From positions 434,001-498,000 of the forward strand of contig JAIUOB010000005.1 of NCBI GenBank assembly GCA_020161135.1: a stretch of 64,000 nucleotides of DNA. The letters run 5' to 3'. The notes beneath the pieces were generated by a model that did no database searches, had not been told where the DNA came from, and saw only the letters and a list, made by a program, of their open reading frames with translations. Shown here one piece after another: positions 10,701 through 17,828 of this stretch; position 1 is the first letter of the stretch; every line of letters starts with the position of its first letter. Source of the DNA: Gemmatimonadota bacterium (GTDB taxonomy: Bacteria; Gemmatimonadota; Gemmatimonadetes; Gemmatimonadales; Gemmatimonadaceae). A program made the translations under genes and the position numbers.

Positions 10701-10894
10701 ACAAGTGGGCCAACTCGCTCAAGGCGTCGCGCTGGAGCGTCGTGCTCACCGGCCGCAACCTTGGCGTCTCCACCAAGTACACCGGCGTCGATCCCGAGGC
10801 CGCCCAGTCCAACAGCGACCAGCGTGGCAACGAGGAGTACTTCTCCACGCCGCCGCTCCGCATCATCACGCTCCGCATGAACTTCACTTTCTGA
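7748..10894 (+). CDS. SusC/RagA-type TonB-dependent outer-membrane transporter
   Basis: A 1048-residue protein from ATG 7748, chosen because a long basic n-region and a hydrophobic signal (AAVLSLAALAAVALSTAP...LAQG) follow. Residues ~57-145 form a carboxypeptidase-regulatory-like beta domain (GAVTDAATGQPIQQARV). Then come the plug domain with IVIDGVRATG and the SusC signature near EIESMEIVKGPSAATLYG, ANGVIVITTKRG, and a long beta-barrel ending in Phe (LRMNFTF). It imports an oligomeric or bulky nutrient across the outer membrane with the SusD partner encoded 12 bases downstream. No adjacent polysaccharide-degrading genes identify the substrate, so a glycan or peptide ligand remains open. Confidence 0.95.
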   Translation: MQRTEPVAFLRGGHQSVPPSPAAIPAVPRWRRAAVLSLAALAAVALSTAPRALLAQGGTLSGAVTDAATGQPIQQARVLVAGTQLGTLTAENGRYTLRVSTPGAITLEVTRIGYEAKRVPVTVGDGPQVVNVQLTQAAFSLTAVVTTVTGAQRKVELANAVSAVPVAEKLAELPVANMGGLLSGRASSVQVIQTGASGTGSRVRIRGQNSFSLSNDPIIVIDGVRATGATNNGIGVGGSGPSRLDDINPAEIESMEIVKGPSAATLYGTEAANGVIVITTKRGKSGKTRYNFSVENGNIRNTADYPDLWSMWGKTTANPTANSICLLTAVAAGTCKADSLSHGNVLNTPGLTPLGTGNRQQYNLQASGGNDKVQFFVSGQTESETGIYKMPDLEVTRLKARRGVDALPSDVMRPNALARNSLRANLSAELRPNLFVQVSSGFINSRTRLPQNEDNANGLMVAALGGPWNKNLLDSQGDSLRGYRSFMMGDVLSQTTSLGINRFINSISAQWNPVGWLQTRADIGSDYTQRGDVALSKVGEGPNTGLTRTGTIQSTSASINQQTANYSGTGTFQLLDWLNSKTSVGMQYVRQANSNTTGTGNGLPPGGVTVSSAATRSSTQTYNERRTIGYYLEQQFAIRDRLFLTGGVRRDAASAFGKNTNAVYYPKFGASWLVSDENFFPKFDALNSLRVRGTYGASGQIPGATDAVRFYNAGPLTLATGDASGASLGSLGNSALKPEFSAETEFGFDLAMFSNRTNIEVTHYKKSTQDALINRGIAPSLSGLTSQFVNLGNIENSGLELTWNQKVFENDKAALSWTLTGSTNKNRLVKLGEGVSPIASGNRNTQKNAPNYPLYGLWDKTITYTDANNDGIIVLSELKFSDTTVFQGATFPTREVAFTPSLDLFNRKLRITTQFDTKWNFLKFNNTLRHQCMNGVTCRGRYDQSVGLEQQAFALATSQAVYTGMFEDGAFTRWRELSVAYDMPDKWANSLKASRWSVVLTGRNLGVSTKYTGVDPEAAQSNSDQRGNEEYFSTPPLRIITLRMNFTF

Positions 10895-10906
10895 GGCGAG
10901 CACACT

Positions 10907-12274
10907 ATGCGCATCTTCTCTGCCGCTCGCCGCTACTCGCGACCCCTCGGGGCCATGGCCGCTGCGGCGGCCCTGGCCGGCTGCAGCTCCGACCTGCTCG
11001 TCGTCGATACGCCGGACGTCCTCTCCGAAACGGCCATCGCCGGTTCGCTCGGGGCCACGACCCTGCGTAACGGCTCCATGCAGGACTTCTTCGTGGCCTT
11101 CTCCGGCTCGGGTGACGGCTGGGTCGTCGCCAGCGGCAATCTGGGCGACGAGATCCAGACGACGGACACCTTCGCCGACCGCTACAACACCGACGCCCGT
11201 AACCAGAACGAGAACCTGGGCGGCGCCATCAACACCACGTACAACAACCTGCAGCTCGCCCGCGCCGGCATGGCCTCGGCCATCGAAGCCTGGGTGAAGG
11301 CCAAGGGCACGGCCAACGTGGTGAAGGACTCGCTCGCCGACATGTATTCCGTCCGCGGGTACACGGAGACGTTCTTCGCCGAGGGCTACTGCAGCGGCGT
11401 GCCGTTCTCGCGGGTGAATGCGGACGGCACGTTCGAGTACGGCGACCCACTCACGACCGCGCAGATGCTCACGCGCGCGCTCGCGACGTTCGATACGGCG
11501 CTCGCCAACGCGACCGGCACCAACGCCCGCGCGCTGGCGTCCATCGGTCGGGCCCGTGTGCTCCTCAACCAGGGGCAGTACGCGCAGGCAGCGGCCGCGG
11601 TGAGCGGTGTGGCCACCACGTTCCGGTTCCAGGTGTTCCACTCCGCGGCGACCGGCCGCCAGAACAACGGCGTGTTCGGCAGCACATTCCAGAACGGGTC
11701 GCGCTACACGGCAGGCACGAGCGAGGGCACCAACGGCCTCGACTACATGACGACGCCCGCCGACCCGCGTGCGCCGTGGACGCCGAACGGGCACACCAGC
11801 TTCGACGACGCCGGCCGCCGCGTGCCGCGTCAGGAGAAGTACAACGCGCTCAACTCGGCGGTGACCCTCGCCGATGGTATCGAAGCCCGCCTCATCGAAG
11901 CCGAGGCGCGTCTCAATGCCACGAACGGCGGTTCGCAGGCTGATCGTGACGCGGTGGTGGCCATCCTCAACACGCTGCGCGCGACTGGGCTGGCCACGCC
12001 CATCACGCCGGCGCTGACGGCCGCCACCACGCAGGACGCGGCCATCAACCAGCTCTTCCGTGAGCGTGCGCTGTGGTTGTGGCTCACGGGCCACCGCCTG
12101 GGCGACATGCGGCGTCTGGTGCGCAACTACGGCCGCGCGGCCAACACGGTGTTCCCGGTGGGCAACATCGTGTACCGCCCGGGCAATACGTACGGCACGG
12201 ACGTCAACTTCATCGTCCCGTTCAACGAGCGGAACAACCCGAAGTTCACGGGCTGCATCAACCGCAATCCGTGA
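10907..12274 (+). CDS. SusD/RagB-like outer-membrane lipoprotein
   Basis: A 455-residue partner of the upstream SusC-like transporter, starting 12 bases after its stop. The N-terminus has a lipoprotein signal with Cys26 in ALAGC. The body has the helical SusD fold: TPR-like segments (YNNLQLARAGMASAIEAW; ASIGRARVLLNQGQYAQAAA) and the C-terminal FRERALWLWLTGHRLGDMRR signature of SusD-like proteins, ending with IVPFNERNNP. It should sit at the cell surface as the ligand-capturing lid of the transporter. A strong hairpin follows the stop, so the pair probably forms a two-gene transcript. Confidence 0.93.
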   Translation: MRIFSAARRYSRPLGAMAAAAALAGCSSDLLVVDTPDVLSETAIAGSLGATTLRNGSMQDFFVAFSGSGDGWVVASGNLGDEIQTTDTFADRYNTDARNQNENLGGAINTTYNNLQLARAGMASAIEAWVKAKGTANVVKDSLADMYSVRGYTETFFAEGYCSGVPFSRVNADGTFEYGDPLTTAQMLTRALATFDTALANATGTNARALASIGRARVLLNQGQYAQAAAAVSGVATTFRFQVFHSAATGRQNNGVFGSTFQNGSRYTAGTSEGTNGLDYMTTPADPRAPWTPNGHTSFDDAGRRVPRQEKYNALNSAVTLADGIEARLIEAEARLNATNGGSQADRDAVVAILNTLRATGLATPITPALTAATTQDAAINQLFRERALWLWLTGHRLGDMRRLVRNYGRAANTVFPVGNIVYRPGNTYGTDVNFIVPFNERNNPKFTGCINRNP

Positions 12275-12296
12275 TCGCGTGAAGGACGGAGGTGCG

Positions 12297-12326
12297 AAGG
12301 GGCCCCTGCGAAGGCAGGGGCCCCTT
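12297..12326 (+). terminator. Rho-independent terminator after the SusD gene
   Basis: A perfect 13-bp stem has arms 12297-12309 (AAGGGGCCCCTGC) and 12314-12326 (GCAGGGGCCCCTT), a 4-base loop, and a short T run downstream. It begins 23 bases after the SusD stop. Confidence 0.85.
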
Positions 12327-12329
12327 TGT

Positions 12330-12651
12330 CGTTCTTGGGGCACCGCAGACTACGGGAGCCTGAAATGCGGGACCCGCGGACTGCGGGAGCGAGACGGGCG
12401 GAAACCGCGGACTGCGGGAGCGCCAAAGGGGTCAGAACAATTGTTCTGACCCCTTTGGGACGAGCAGCGTGAGCCTGAACCTCGGGAGCAGAAGCCGCGA
12501 CAGGCGTCACCGCGTGCGCTCGAGGGGCGACAGGCGTAGGGCGGTGGCGACCTGCGGACAGCGGTAACCGTCGTCCCGCGGTAACCGTAGTCCCGCTGTC
12601 CCGCTCCCGTCGTTCCGCTCCCGCCGTCCCGCTTCCGTCGTTCGCTTTTCC
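12330..12651. repeat. Intergenic repeat block (GGGAGCGG-type repeats) between convergent genes
   Basis: No gene is visible here. The left part repeats GCGGACTGCGGGAGCG (near 12374 and 12403) and GACTACGGGAGCC. The right part (12550-12640) is rich in the reverse-complement form, with TCCCGCTCCCGTCGTTCCGC and related units. The two halves can pair as a long imperfect hairpin around the palindrome at 12423-12458. The same text recurs at 20745-20940 and 31790-31920, again between convergent genes. Confidence 0.65.
12423..12458. repeat. 36-bp perfect REP-like palindrome, copy 1
   Basis: The left half is 12423-12440 (CCAAAGGGGTCAGAACAA) and the right half 12441-12458 is its exact reverse complement. 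The core 30 bp recur perfectly at 19861-19890. Such GGGGTCAGA...TCTGACCCC palindromes resemble REP-type elements, but no REP-associated transposase is in the window. Confidence 0.8.
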
Positions 12652-13638
12652 CTAGCGTCCCGCTGCCGCCCGACCCAGATCCACCGCCTTGAACCCGGGT
12701 TCGCCCCACCCGATCACGAACACGCTGAAACCCTGCTTCATGCGCATTTCGATGTCGGCCGCGCCGGCCGGGTAGCCGCACGGCACGTTGAACTCCTTGC
12801 AGGCGGCGAGGACCTGCTGGATCGCGGCCTCCCAGGCGGCTTCGTCGAACTTCCGCGCGCCGCTGGCATCGGTGGTCGTGAACACGCCACGCAGCGTCCC
12901 GGCACCGGGGAAGAGCACGCCAACGCCCTTCACGGCGGCAATTTCGCGGATCTTCGCGAGCCCTTCCTTGCTCTCGACGATCGTGAACGTCACCAGCTCG
13001 CCCTTGGGATTGAGCGGCCAGAGGTCGGCCTTCTCGCGGTACTCCTTCTCGCTCATGCCCCAGCGGGAGGGGGCGCTGCCTACCGCGTCGGGGCGCGTGC
13101 CACCCTTGCTCTTCGGGCGCATCGCCGCGATGCCGGCTTCGAGCTCCTTGGCGCTCTGCACGTCGACGAAGACGATGCCCGCGACTCCTTCATCGAGTTG
13201 CTTGGCGATGCGCGTGCCCGCCAGCGCCACATCGGGCGCGATCTCGGGCGTCTTCACGAACATCGGATGCGTGAAGCGTGGCGCCTTCCCCTTGGTGAGG
13301 GCGCCGGCGGCGTCGAGCCCCTTCATGAACTCGGTGAAGGTGGGATACGCCGCGTCGAAGTTCCCCTCCATGCTGCCGTCGAACACGTAGTCGAGCTTCT
13401 TGTACGCGACGGCGTCGGCGGCCAATTGTGCAGGCGACTTCATGGAGTCGGCTGGCGGCGGCGGGGCGCCCCGGCCGCCGCGCCGGTTGGCGGGCGCGTA
13501 CAGGCCGAACACCGGCTTCTTGGCCGCCAGCAGGTCGATGACGGGGTTGAGTCGTGCCTGGGCGGCGACCGGAGCCGGTGCGGCGAGCGCGAGGCCGGCG
13601 GCGATCGCGCCGGCGGCGAGGGTCCAACTGCGTGACAC
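12652..13638 (-). CDS. Exported HpcH/HpaI aldolase/citrate lyase-like protein
   Basis: A 328-residue protein whose first ~26 residues form a signal peptide (AAGAIAAGLALAAPAPVAAQA), unusual for a family that normally acts in the cytoplasm. The (beta/alpha)8 features are present: AGIVFVDVQSAKELEAGI, a VTFTIVESKEGLAKI strand with the Glu expected to bind Mg, VKGVGVLFPGAGTLRG, and a C-terminal GFSVFVIGWGE segment. An RRGGRGAPPPP insert follows the first strand. The family cleaves or forms 2-keto-3-hydroxy acids with a divalent metal. The substrate cannot be told from sequence, and activity outside the cytoplasm is inferred from the signal. Confidence 0.8.
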   Translation of the reverse strand: MSRSWTLAAGAIAAGLALAAPAPVAAQARLNPVIDLLAAKKPVFGLYAPANRRGGRGAPPPPADSMKSPAQLAADAVAYKKLDYVFDGSMEGNFDAAYPTFTEFMKGLDAAGALTKGKAPRFTHPMFVKTPEIAPDVALAGTRIAKQLDEGVAGIVFVDVQSAKELEAGIAAMRPKSKGGTRPDAVGSAPSRWGMSEKEYREKADLWPLNPKGELVTFTIVESKEGLAKIREIAAVKGVGVLFPGAGTLRGVFTTTDASGARKFDEAAWEAAIQQVLAACKEFNVPCGYPAGAADIEMRMKQGFSVFVIGWGEPGFKAVDLGRAAAGR

Positions 13639-13816
13639 GGAGCCTCCGAAGGAGGGATGGGGAGGGAAGCAGGCGGCGCGTGATCGGCGCCCCCCGCTCC
13701 AGATACAACGGCGCAGCCCCCGTGGGCGTTATACTGAGGTTGTCCCGCGTTTGGTTTTCCAGAGCGTGCGATCCTTCCTGCACGCTCCGTTCTCGCGCCC
13801 GAGCCCGGAGTCCGGG

Positions 13817-16405
13817 ATGAAGTCGTTGGTCGCAGCTGGAGTCGGCGGACTGGCCGTACTCGCCCTCGCCGCGCGCAACACACCGTTGCCCGCCACGTTC
13901 GCCGTCGCGCCCGAGCCGGGCGCCTCCCGCATCGTCGCCGCGCCAGCGCGCCACGAGCTCGGGTTCCTCGGCAACGGCACGTCAGCCCACCCGGTGTTGC
14001 GGCCGTCGGAGCCGCCCCTCGTGACAGCGCGTGACGGTCGCACGGCCGCGCTCACGTCGGCCGCGCTCACCGACGTGGTGAAGAAGACGTGCGCCGGCTG
14101 CCACAGCGATCAGCGCAAGCAGGGCAACCTGTCGCTCCAGAACTTTGATCTCGCCACCATTGGGCAGGTCTCGCCCGAAGTGGCCGAGAAGATGATCGGC
14201 AAGCTGCGCACCGGCATGATGCCGCCGCCGGGACGTCCCAAGCCGGCCGGCGATACGCTGCAGGTGCTCATGGAGACGCTCGAGCGGCAGATGGATGCAC
14301 GCTGGGCGGCCAACCCGAACCCCGGCACGCGCACCTTCCAGCGCCTCAACCGCGCGGAGTACGAGCGCGCGGTGCGCGACCTGCTCACGCTCGACATCAA
14401 GGCCGAGTCGTGGCTCCCGCTCGACACGAAGAGCGCGAACTTCGACAACATCGCCGATGTGCAGACGCCGTCGGCGACGATCCTCGACTCGTACCTCGAT
14501 GCCGCCAGCGAGATCGCGCGGCTCGCGGTGGGCGACCCGAAGGCCAGCGTCGCCACCAGCACCTACAAGATTCCGCGGCTCGCGTCCCAGCTCGAGCAGG
14601 TCGACGGCGCGCCTGCCGGCACGCGCGGCGGCACCAGCGTCACGCACAACTTCCCGGCCGACGGCGAGTACGTCTTCACCGTGACGCTGCATGCGATCCC
14701 CACCGGGCAGCTCTTCGCCTCCACCGCGCCGTTCGACGAGAAGATCGAAGTGTCGGTGAACGGTGAGCGGGTGGCCGTCATCGACGTCGACCGCGGCATG
14801 TCGCAGGCCGACCCGAACGGCATGGACCTGCGCACGAAGCCCGTTCCCGTGCGCGCCGGCCCGCAGCGCATCTCGGCCACGTTCATCCGCACCTTCGAGG
14901 GGCCGGTGAACGACAACATCGTCCCGCTCGGCCACAGCATCGCCGACACGCAGATCGGCGCGCAGAATGGCATCACGGTCGTGCCGCACCTGCAGGGCTT
15001 CGCGGTCACCGGCCCGTACAACCCGACGGGCGTGTCGGAGACGCCGAGCCGCAAGCGCATCTTCAGCTGCCGTCCGCTTGCGGCGAGCGAAGCGCGTGGC
15101 TGCGCCGAGCGCATCATCGGGCGCCTGGGCGCGCAGGCTTATCGCCGCCCGCTCACGGCCAACGACACGAAGGCGCTCATGGCCTTCTACGACGATGGCG
15201 CGAAGGACGGCGGCTTCGAGCTCGGCATTCGCACGGCGCTCGAGGCTTTGCTGGCCAGCCCGCACTTCATCTTCCGCATCGAGGAGATCGCGCCGGCCGC
15301 CACGGCCAACGGCCTTACGCGCGTGAGCGGCATCGACCTCGCGTCGCGCCTGTCGTTCTTCATCTGGGGCACGACACCCGACTCGCAGCTCGTCGCGCTC
15401 GGCCGCAGCGGGCGCCTCGCCGATACCACCGTGCTGCTGCAGCAGACGCGCCGCCTGCTGGCCGACCGCCGCAGCGAGGCGCTGGCGACGCGCTTCGCGG
15501 CCCAGTGGCTGCGCCTGCAGGACATCGCGCTCGTGCATCCGGACGCCAACCAGTACCCGGACTTCCGCGAGCAGCTCGCCGACGACATGCGGCACGAGAC
15601 GGAGCTCTTCTTCGCCAACCTCGTGCGCGAGAATCGCAGCCTGCTCGACCTGTTCACGGCCAACTACACCTTCGTGAATGAGGCGCTGGCGAAGCACTAC
15701 GACATTCCCGGCGTGGTGGGCAGTGACTTCCGCAAGGTGACGTACCCCTCCGGCTCGCCGCGCAGCGGCATCCTGGGGCAGGGGAGCGTGCTCACGCTCA
15801 CGTCGCATGCGAATCGCACGTCGCCGGTGCTGCGCGGCAAGTGGGTCATGGAGGTGCTCATGGGGGCGCCGCCGCCACCACCGCCGCCCAACGTGCCCGA
15901 CCTCGAGAAGACCGGCGAAGCCAAGGAAGGGCGCCTGCTCACCACGCGCGAGCGCATGGAGATCCATCGCGCCAACGCCTCGTGCCGGAGCTGCCACCAG
16001 TTCATCGACCCCATCGGCCTCGCGCTCGACAATTTCGACGTGATGGGACGCTGGCGTATCCGCGAGAACGGCACGCCGCTCGATACGCGCGGCGACTTCT
16101 ACGACGGCACGAAGATCTCGTCGCCGGCGGAGCTGCAGCAGGCGCTGCTCAAGCGGCCCGTGCCGCTCATGCGCTCGTTCACGCAGAACCTCATGGCGTA
16201 TGCGCTGGGGCGCCGTGTGGAGTGGTACGACGCGCCGGCGGTGCGCCGCATCGAGACCAGCGCGCGCGCGAGCAACTACAAGATCAACGACTTCGTGCTG
16301 GGTGTGGTGAAGAGCGACGCGTTCCGCATGCGCAAGCTCGTCGCCGAGGCCCCGGCCGGTCCTGCTGCATCCGCACCGGCGAAGGCCGGCAGCGGTTCCC
16401 GCTGA
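13817..16405 (+). CDS. DUF1592/DUF1588/DUF1585 cytochrome-like protein
   Basis: An 862-residue exported protein. ATG 13817 follows a GGAG ribosome binding site at 13807-13810 and starts a signal peptide (VAAGVGGLAVLALAA). Residues ~75-130 hold a cytochrome-like domain with CAGCH. A DUF1587-like TFQRLNRAEYERAVRDLL, DUF1595/DUF1592 regions (SFFIWGTTPDSQL; FANYTFVNEALAKHYDIPG), then DUF1588 and DUF1585 follow with a second thiol pair (CRSCH, then FIDPIGLALDNFD; MAYALGRRVEWYD). This set is common in Planctomycetes, Acidobacteria and Gemmatimonadota and nearly always precedes a DUF1552 gene, as here. Biochemical function is unknown; the heme motifs suggest electron transfer at the periplasmic face. 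Confidence 0.92.
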   Translation: MKSLVAAGVGGLAVLALAARNTPLPATFAVAPEPGASRIVAAPARHELGFLGNGTSAHPVLRPSEPPLVTARDGRTAALTSAALTDVVKKTCAGCHSDQRKQGNLSLQNFDLATIGQVSPEVAEKMIGKLRTGMMPPPGRPKPAGDTLQVLMETLERQMDARWAANPNPGTRTFQRLNRAEYERAVRDLLTLDIKAESWLPLDTKSANFDNIADVQTPSATILDSYLDAASEIARLAVGDPKASVATSTYKIPRLASQLEQVDGAPAGTRGGTSVTHNFPADGEYVFTVTLHAIPTGQLFASTAPFDEKIEVSVNGERVAVIDVDRGMSQADPNGMDLRTKPVPVRAGPQRISATFIRTFEGPVNDNIVPLGHSIADTQIGAQNGITVVPHLQGFAVTGPYNPTGVSETPSRKRIFSCRPLAASEARGCAERIIGRLGAQAYRRPLTANDTKALMAFYDDGAKDGGFELGIRTALEALLASPHFIFRIEEIAPAATANGLTRVSGIDLASRLSFFIWGTTPDSQLVALGRSGRLADTTVLLQQTRRLLADRRSEALATRFAAQWLRLQDIALVHPDANQYPDFREQLADDMRHETELFFANLVRENRSLLDLFTANYTFVNEALAKHYDIPGVVGSDFRKVTYPSGSPRSGILGQGSVLTLTSHANRTSPVLRGKWVMEVLMGAPPPPPPPNVPDLEKTGEAKEGRLLTTRERMEIHRANASCRSCHQFIDPIGLALDNFDVMGRWRIRENGTPLDTRGDFYDGTKISSPAELQQALLKRPVPLMRSFTQNLMAYALGRRVEWYDAPAVRRIETSARASNYKINDFVLGVVKSDAFRMRKLVAEAPAGPAASAPAKAGSGSR

Positions 16406-16436
16406 TTCACGCCGTCCATACCAACGGAGACGATCG

Positions 16437-17828
16437 ATGCAGTTCCTGACCGGAAAGGCGATGCCGCGCCGCCAGTTTCTCCAGGGCTTGAGCGCCACCG
16501 TCGCCCTGCCGTATCTCGACGCGATGATCCCCGCGGGACGACGCGTCTGGAGTCCTGCCAGCAAGGCGCCGCGTCTCGTGGCCATCGAGATGGTGCACGG
16601 GGCCGCCGGCTGCAACGAGTGGGGCGCCAAGCAGAACTTCTGGTCGCCGGCGGACGCGGGGAAGGCGTACGACCTCGCGCCCACCGCGCTCACGTCGCTC
16701 GACAAGTACCGCGACTACCTCACCATCATCAGCAATACCGATGTGCGTGAGGCCGAGCCGACCTCGCCCAACGAGATCGGAGGCGATCACTTCCGCTCGA
16801 GTGCGGTCTACCTGACGCACATGCATCCGAAGCAGACCGAAGGCTCCGACGTGCGTGTCGGCACCTCGCTCGATCAGATGTATGCGCAGCGCTTCGGGCA
16901 GGACACGCCCATTCCGTCGATGCAGCTGTGCATCGAGAACGTCGATCAGGCCGGCGGGTGCGCCTACGGCTACGCCTGCGTGTACACGGACTCCATCAGC
17001 TGGGCGTCGCCCAACGAGCCGCTGCCGGTCATCCGCGACCCGCGCGTGGCGTTCGAGAAGCTGTTCGGTGTCGGCGGCACCGCTGCCGAGCGCGCCGACC
17101 GTCGCCGCACGCGCCGCAGCATCCTCGACTTCGTGAGTGGGGAGATGGCGTCGCTCAAGACGCAGCTCGGGGCCGAGGACCGGCATCGCGTCGATCGCTA
17201 CATCGAGGACATTCGCGAGGTCGAGCGCCGCATTCAGCGCGTCGAGGCCCGCAACATGAGCGGCGAAGTGCGCGAACTGCCCGAGGCGCCGGCCGGCGTG
17301 CCCGACTCCTTCGCCGAGCACGTCAAGCTCATGTTCGACATCCAGGCGCTGGCGTTCGCGGCCGACATCACGCGCGTGTTCTCGTTCAAGATGGGACGCG
17401 ACGGGTCGAGCCGCACGTACCCCGAGAGTGGCACCGACAAGCCGTTCCACCCGGCATCGCACCACGGCGGCACCGAGCGCGGCGTGCGCGATTTCCAGAT
17501 GATCAACAAGTACCACGTGTCGATGCTGCCGTACTTCCTGGACAAGCTCAAGGGCATCCAGGAGGCCGACGGCAACATGCTCGACAAGACGATGATCCTG
17601 TACGGCTCGCCGATGGGTGATTCGAACCTGCACAACCATCGTCGCTGCCCGCTCATCGTGCTCGGCAAGGCCGAAGGGCGCCTCGCCGGCAACCTGCACA
17701 TCAAGGCGCCCGATGGCACGCCGATGGCCAATGCGATGCTCGGCATGGCGCACACGCTCGGCCTCGACGACATGAAGACCTTCGGCGACAGCACGGGGCT
17801 CCTCAACCTGAACTCTGCCAATGCTTGA
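16437..17828 (+). CDS. DUF1552 protein, twin-arginine exported
   Basis: A 463-residue protein starting 31 bases after the DUF1592 stop. The N-terminus has RRQFLQGLSATVALPYLDAM, a Tat-like signal. The rest matches DUF1552: VAIEMVHGAAGCNEWG near residue 45, YLTIISNTDVREAEP, SMQLCIENVDQAGGC, and a C-terminal ILYGSPMGDSNLHNHRRCPL. The family shows a sulfatase/alkaline-phosphatase-like or DUF1501-like layout and is of unknown function. It is fixed in operons with DUF1592 proteins. The last 8 bases overlap the next gene (ATG 17821), indicating coupled translation. Confidence 0.9.
   Translation: MQFLTGKAMPRRQFLQGLSATVALPYLDAMIPAGRRVWSPASKAPRLVAIEMVHGAAGCNEWGAKQNFWSPADAGKAYDLAPTALTSLDKYRDYLTIISNTDVREAEPTSPNEIGGDHFRSSAVYLTHMHPKQTEGSDVRVGTSLDQMYAQRFGQDTPIPSMQLCIENVDQAGGCAYGYACVYTDSISWASPNEPLPVIRDPRVAFEKLFGVGGTAAERADRRRTRRSILDFVSGEMASLKTQLGAEDRHRVDRYIEDIREVERRIQRVEARNMSGEVRELPEAPAGVPDSFAEHVKLMFDIQALAFAADITRVFSFKMGRDGSSRTYPESGTDKPFHPASHHGGTERGVRDFQMINKYHVSMLPYFLDKLKGIQEADGNMLDKTMILYGSPMGDSNLHNHRRCPLIVLGKAEGRLAGNLHIKAPDGTPMANAMLGMAHTLGLDDMKTFGDSTGLLNLNSANA

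Noticed and set aside
7856..12343. Very long open frame on the minus strand opposite SusC/SusD
   Set aside because: Its product is Arg/Val/Gly-rich with no domain, it is fully antisense to two clear genes, and long antisense frames are expected at this GC content and codon bias.
13982..16705. Long minus-strand open frame opposite the DUF1592 gene
   Set aside because: Low-complexity Arg/Ala/His composition, no motif, and complete overlap with a convincing exported protein on the plus strand.
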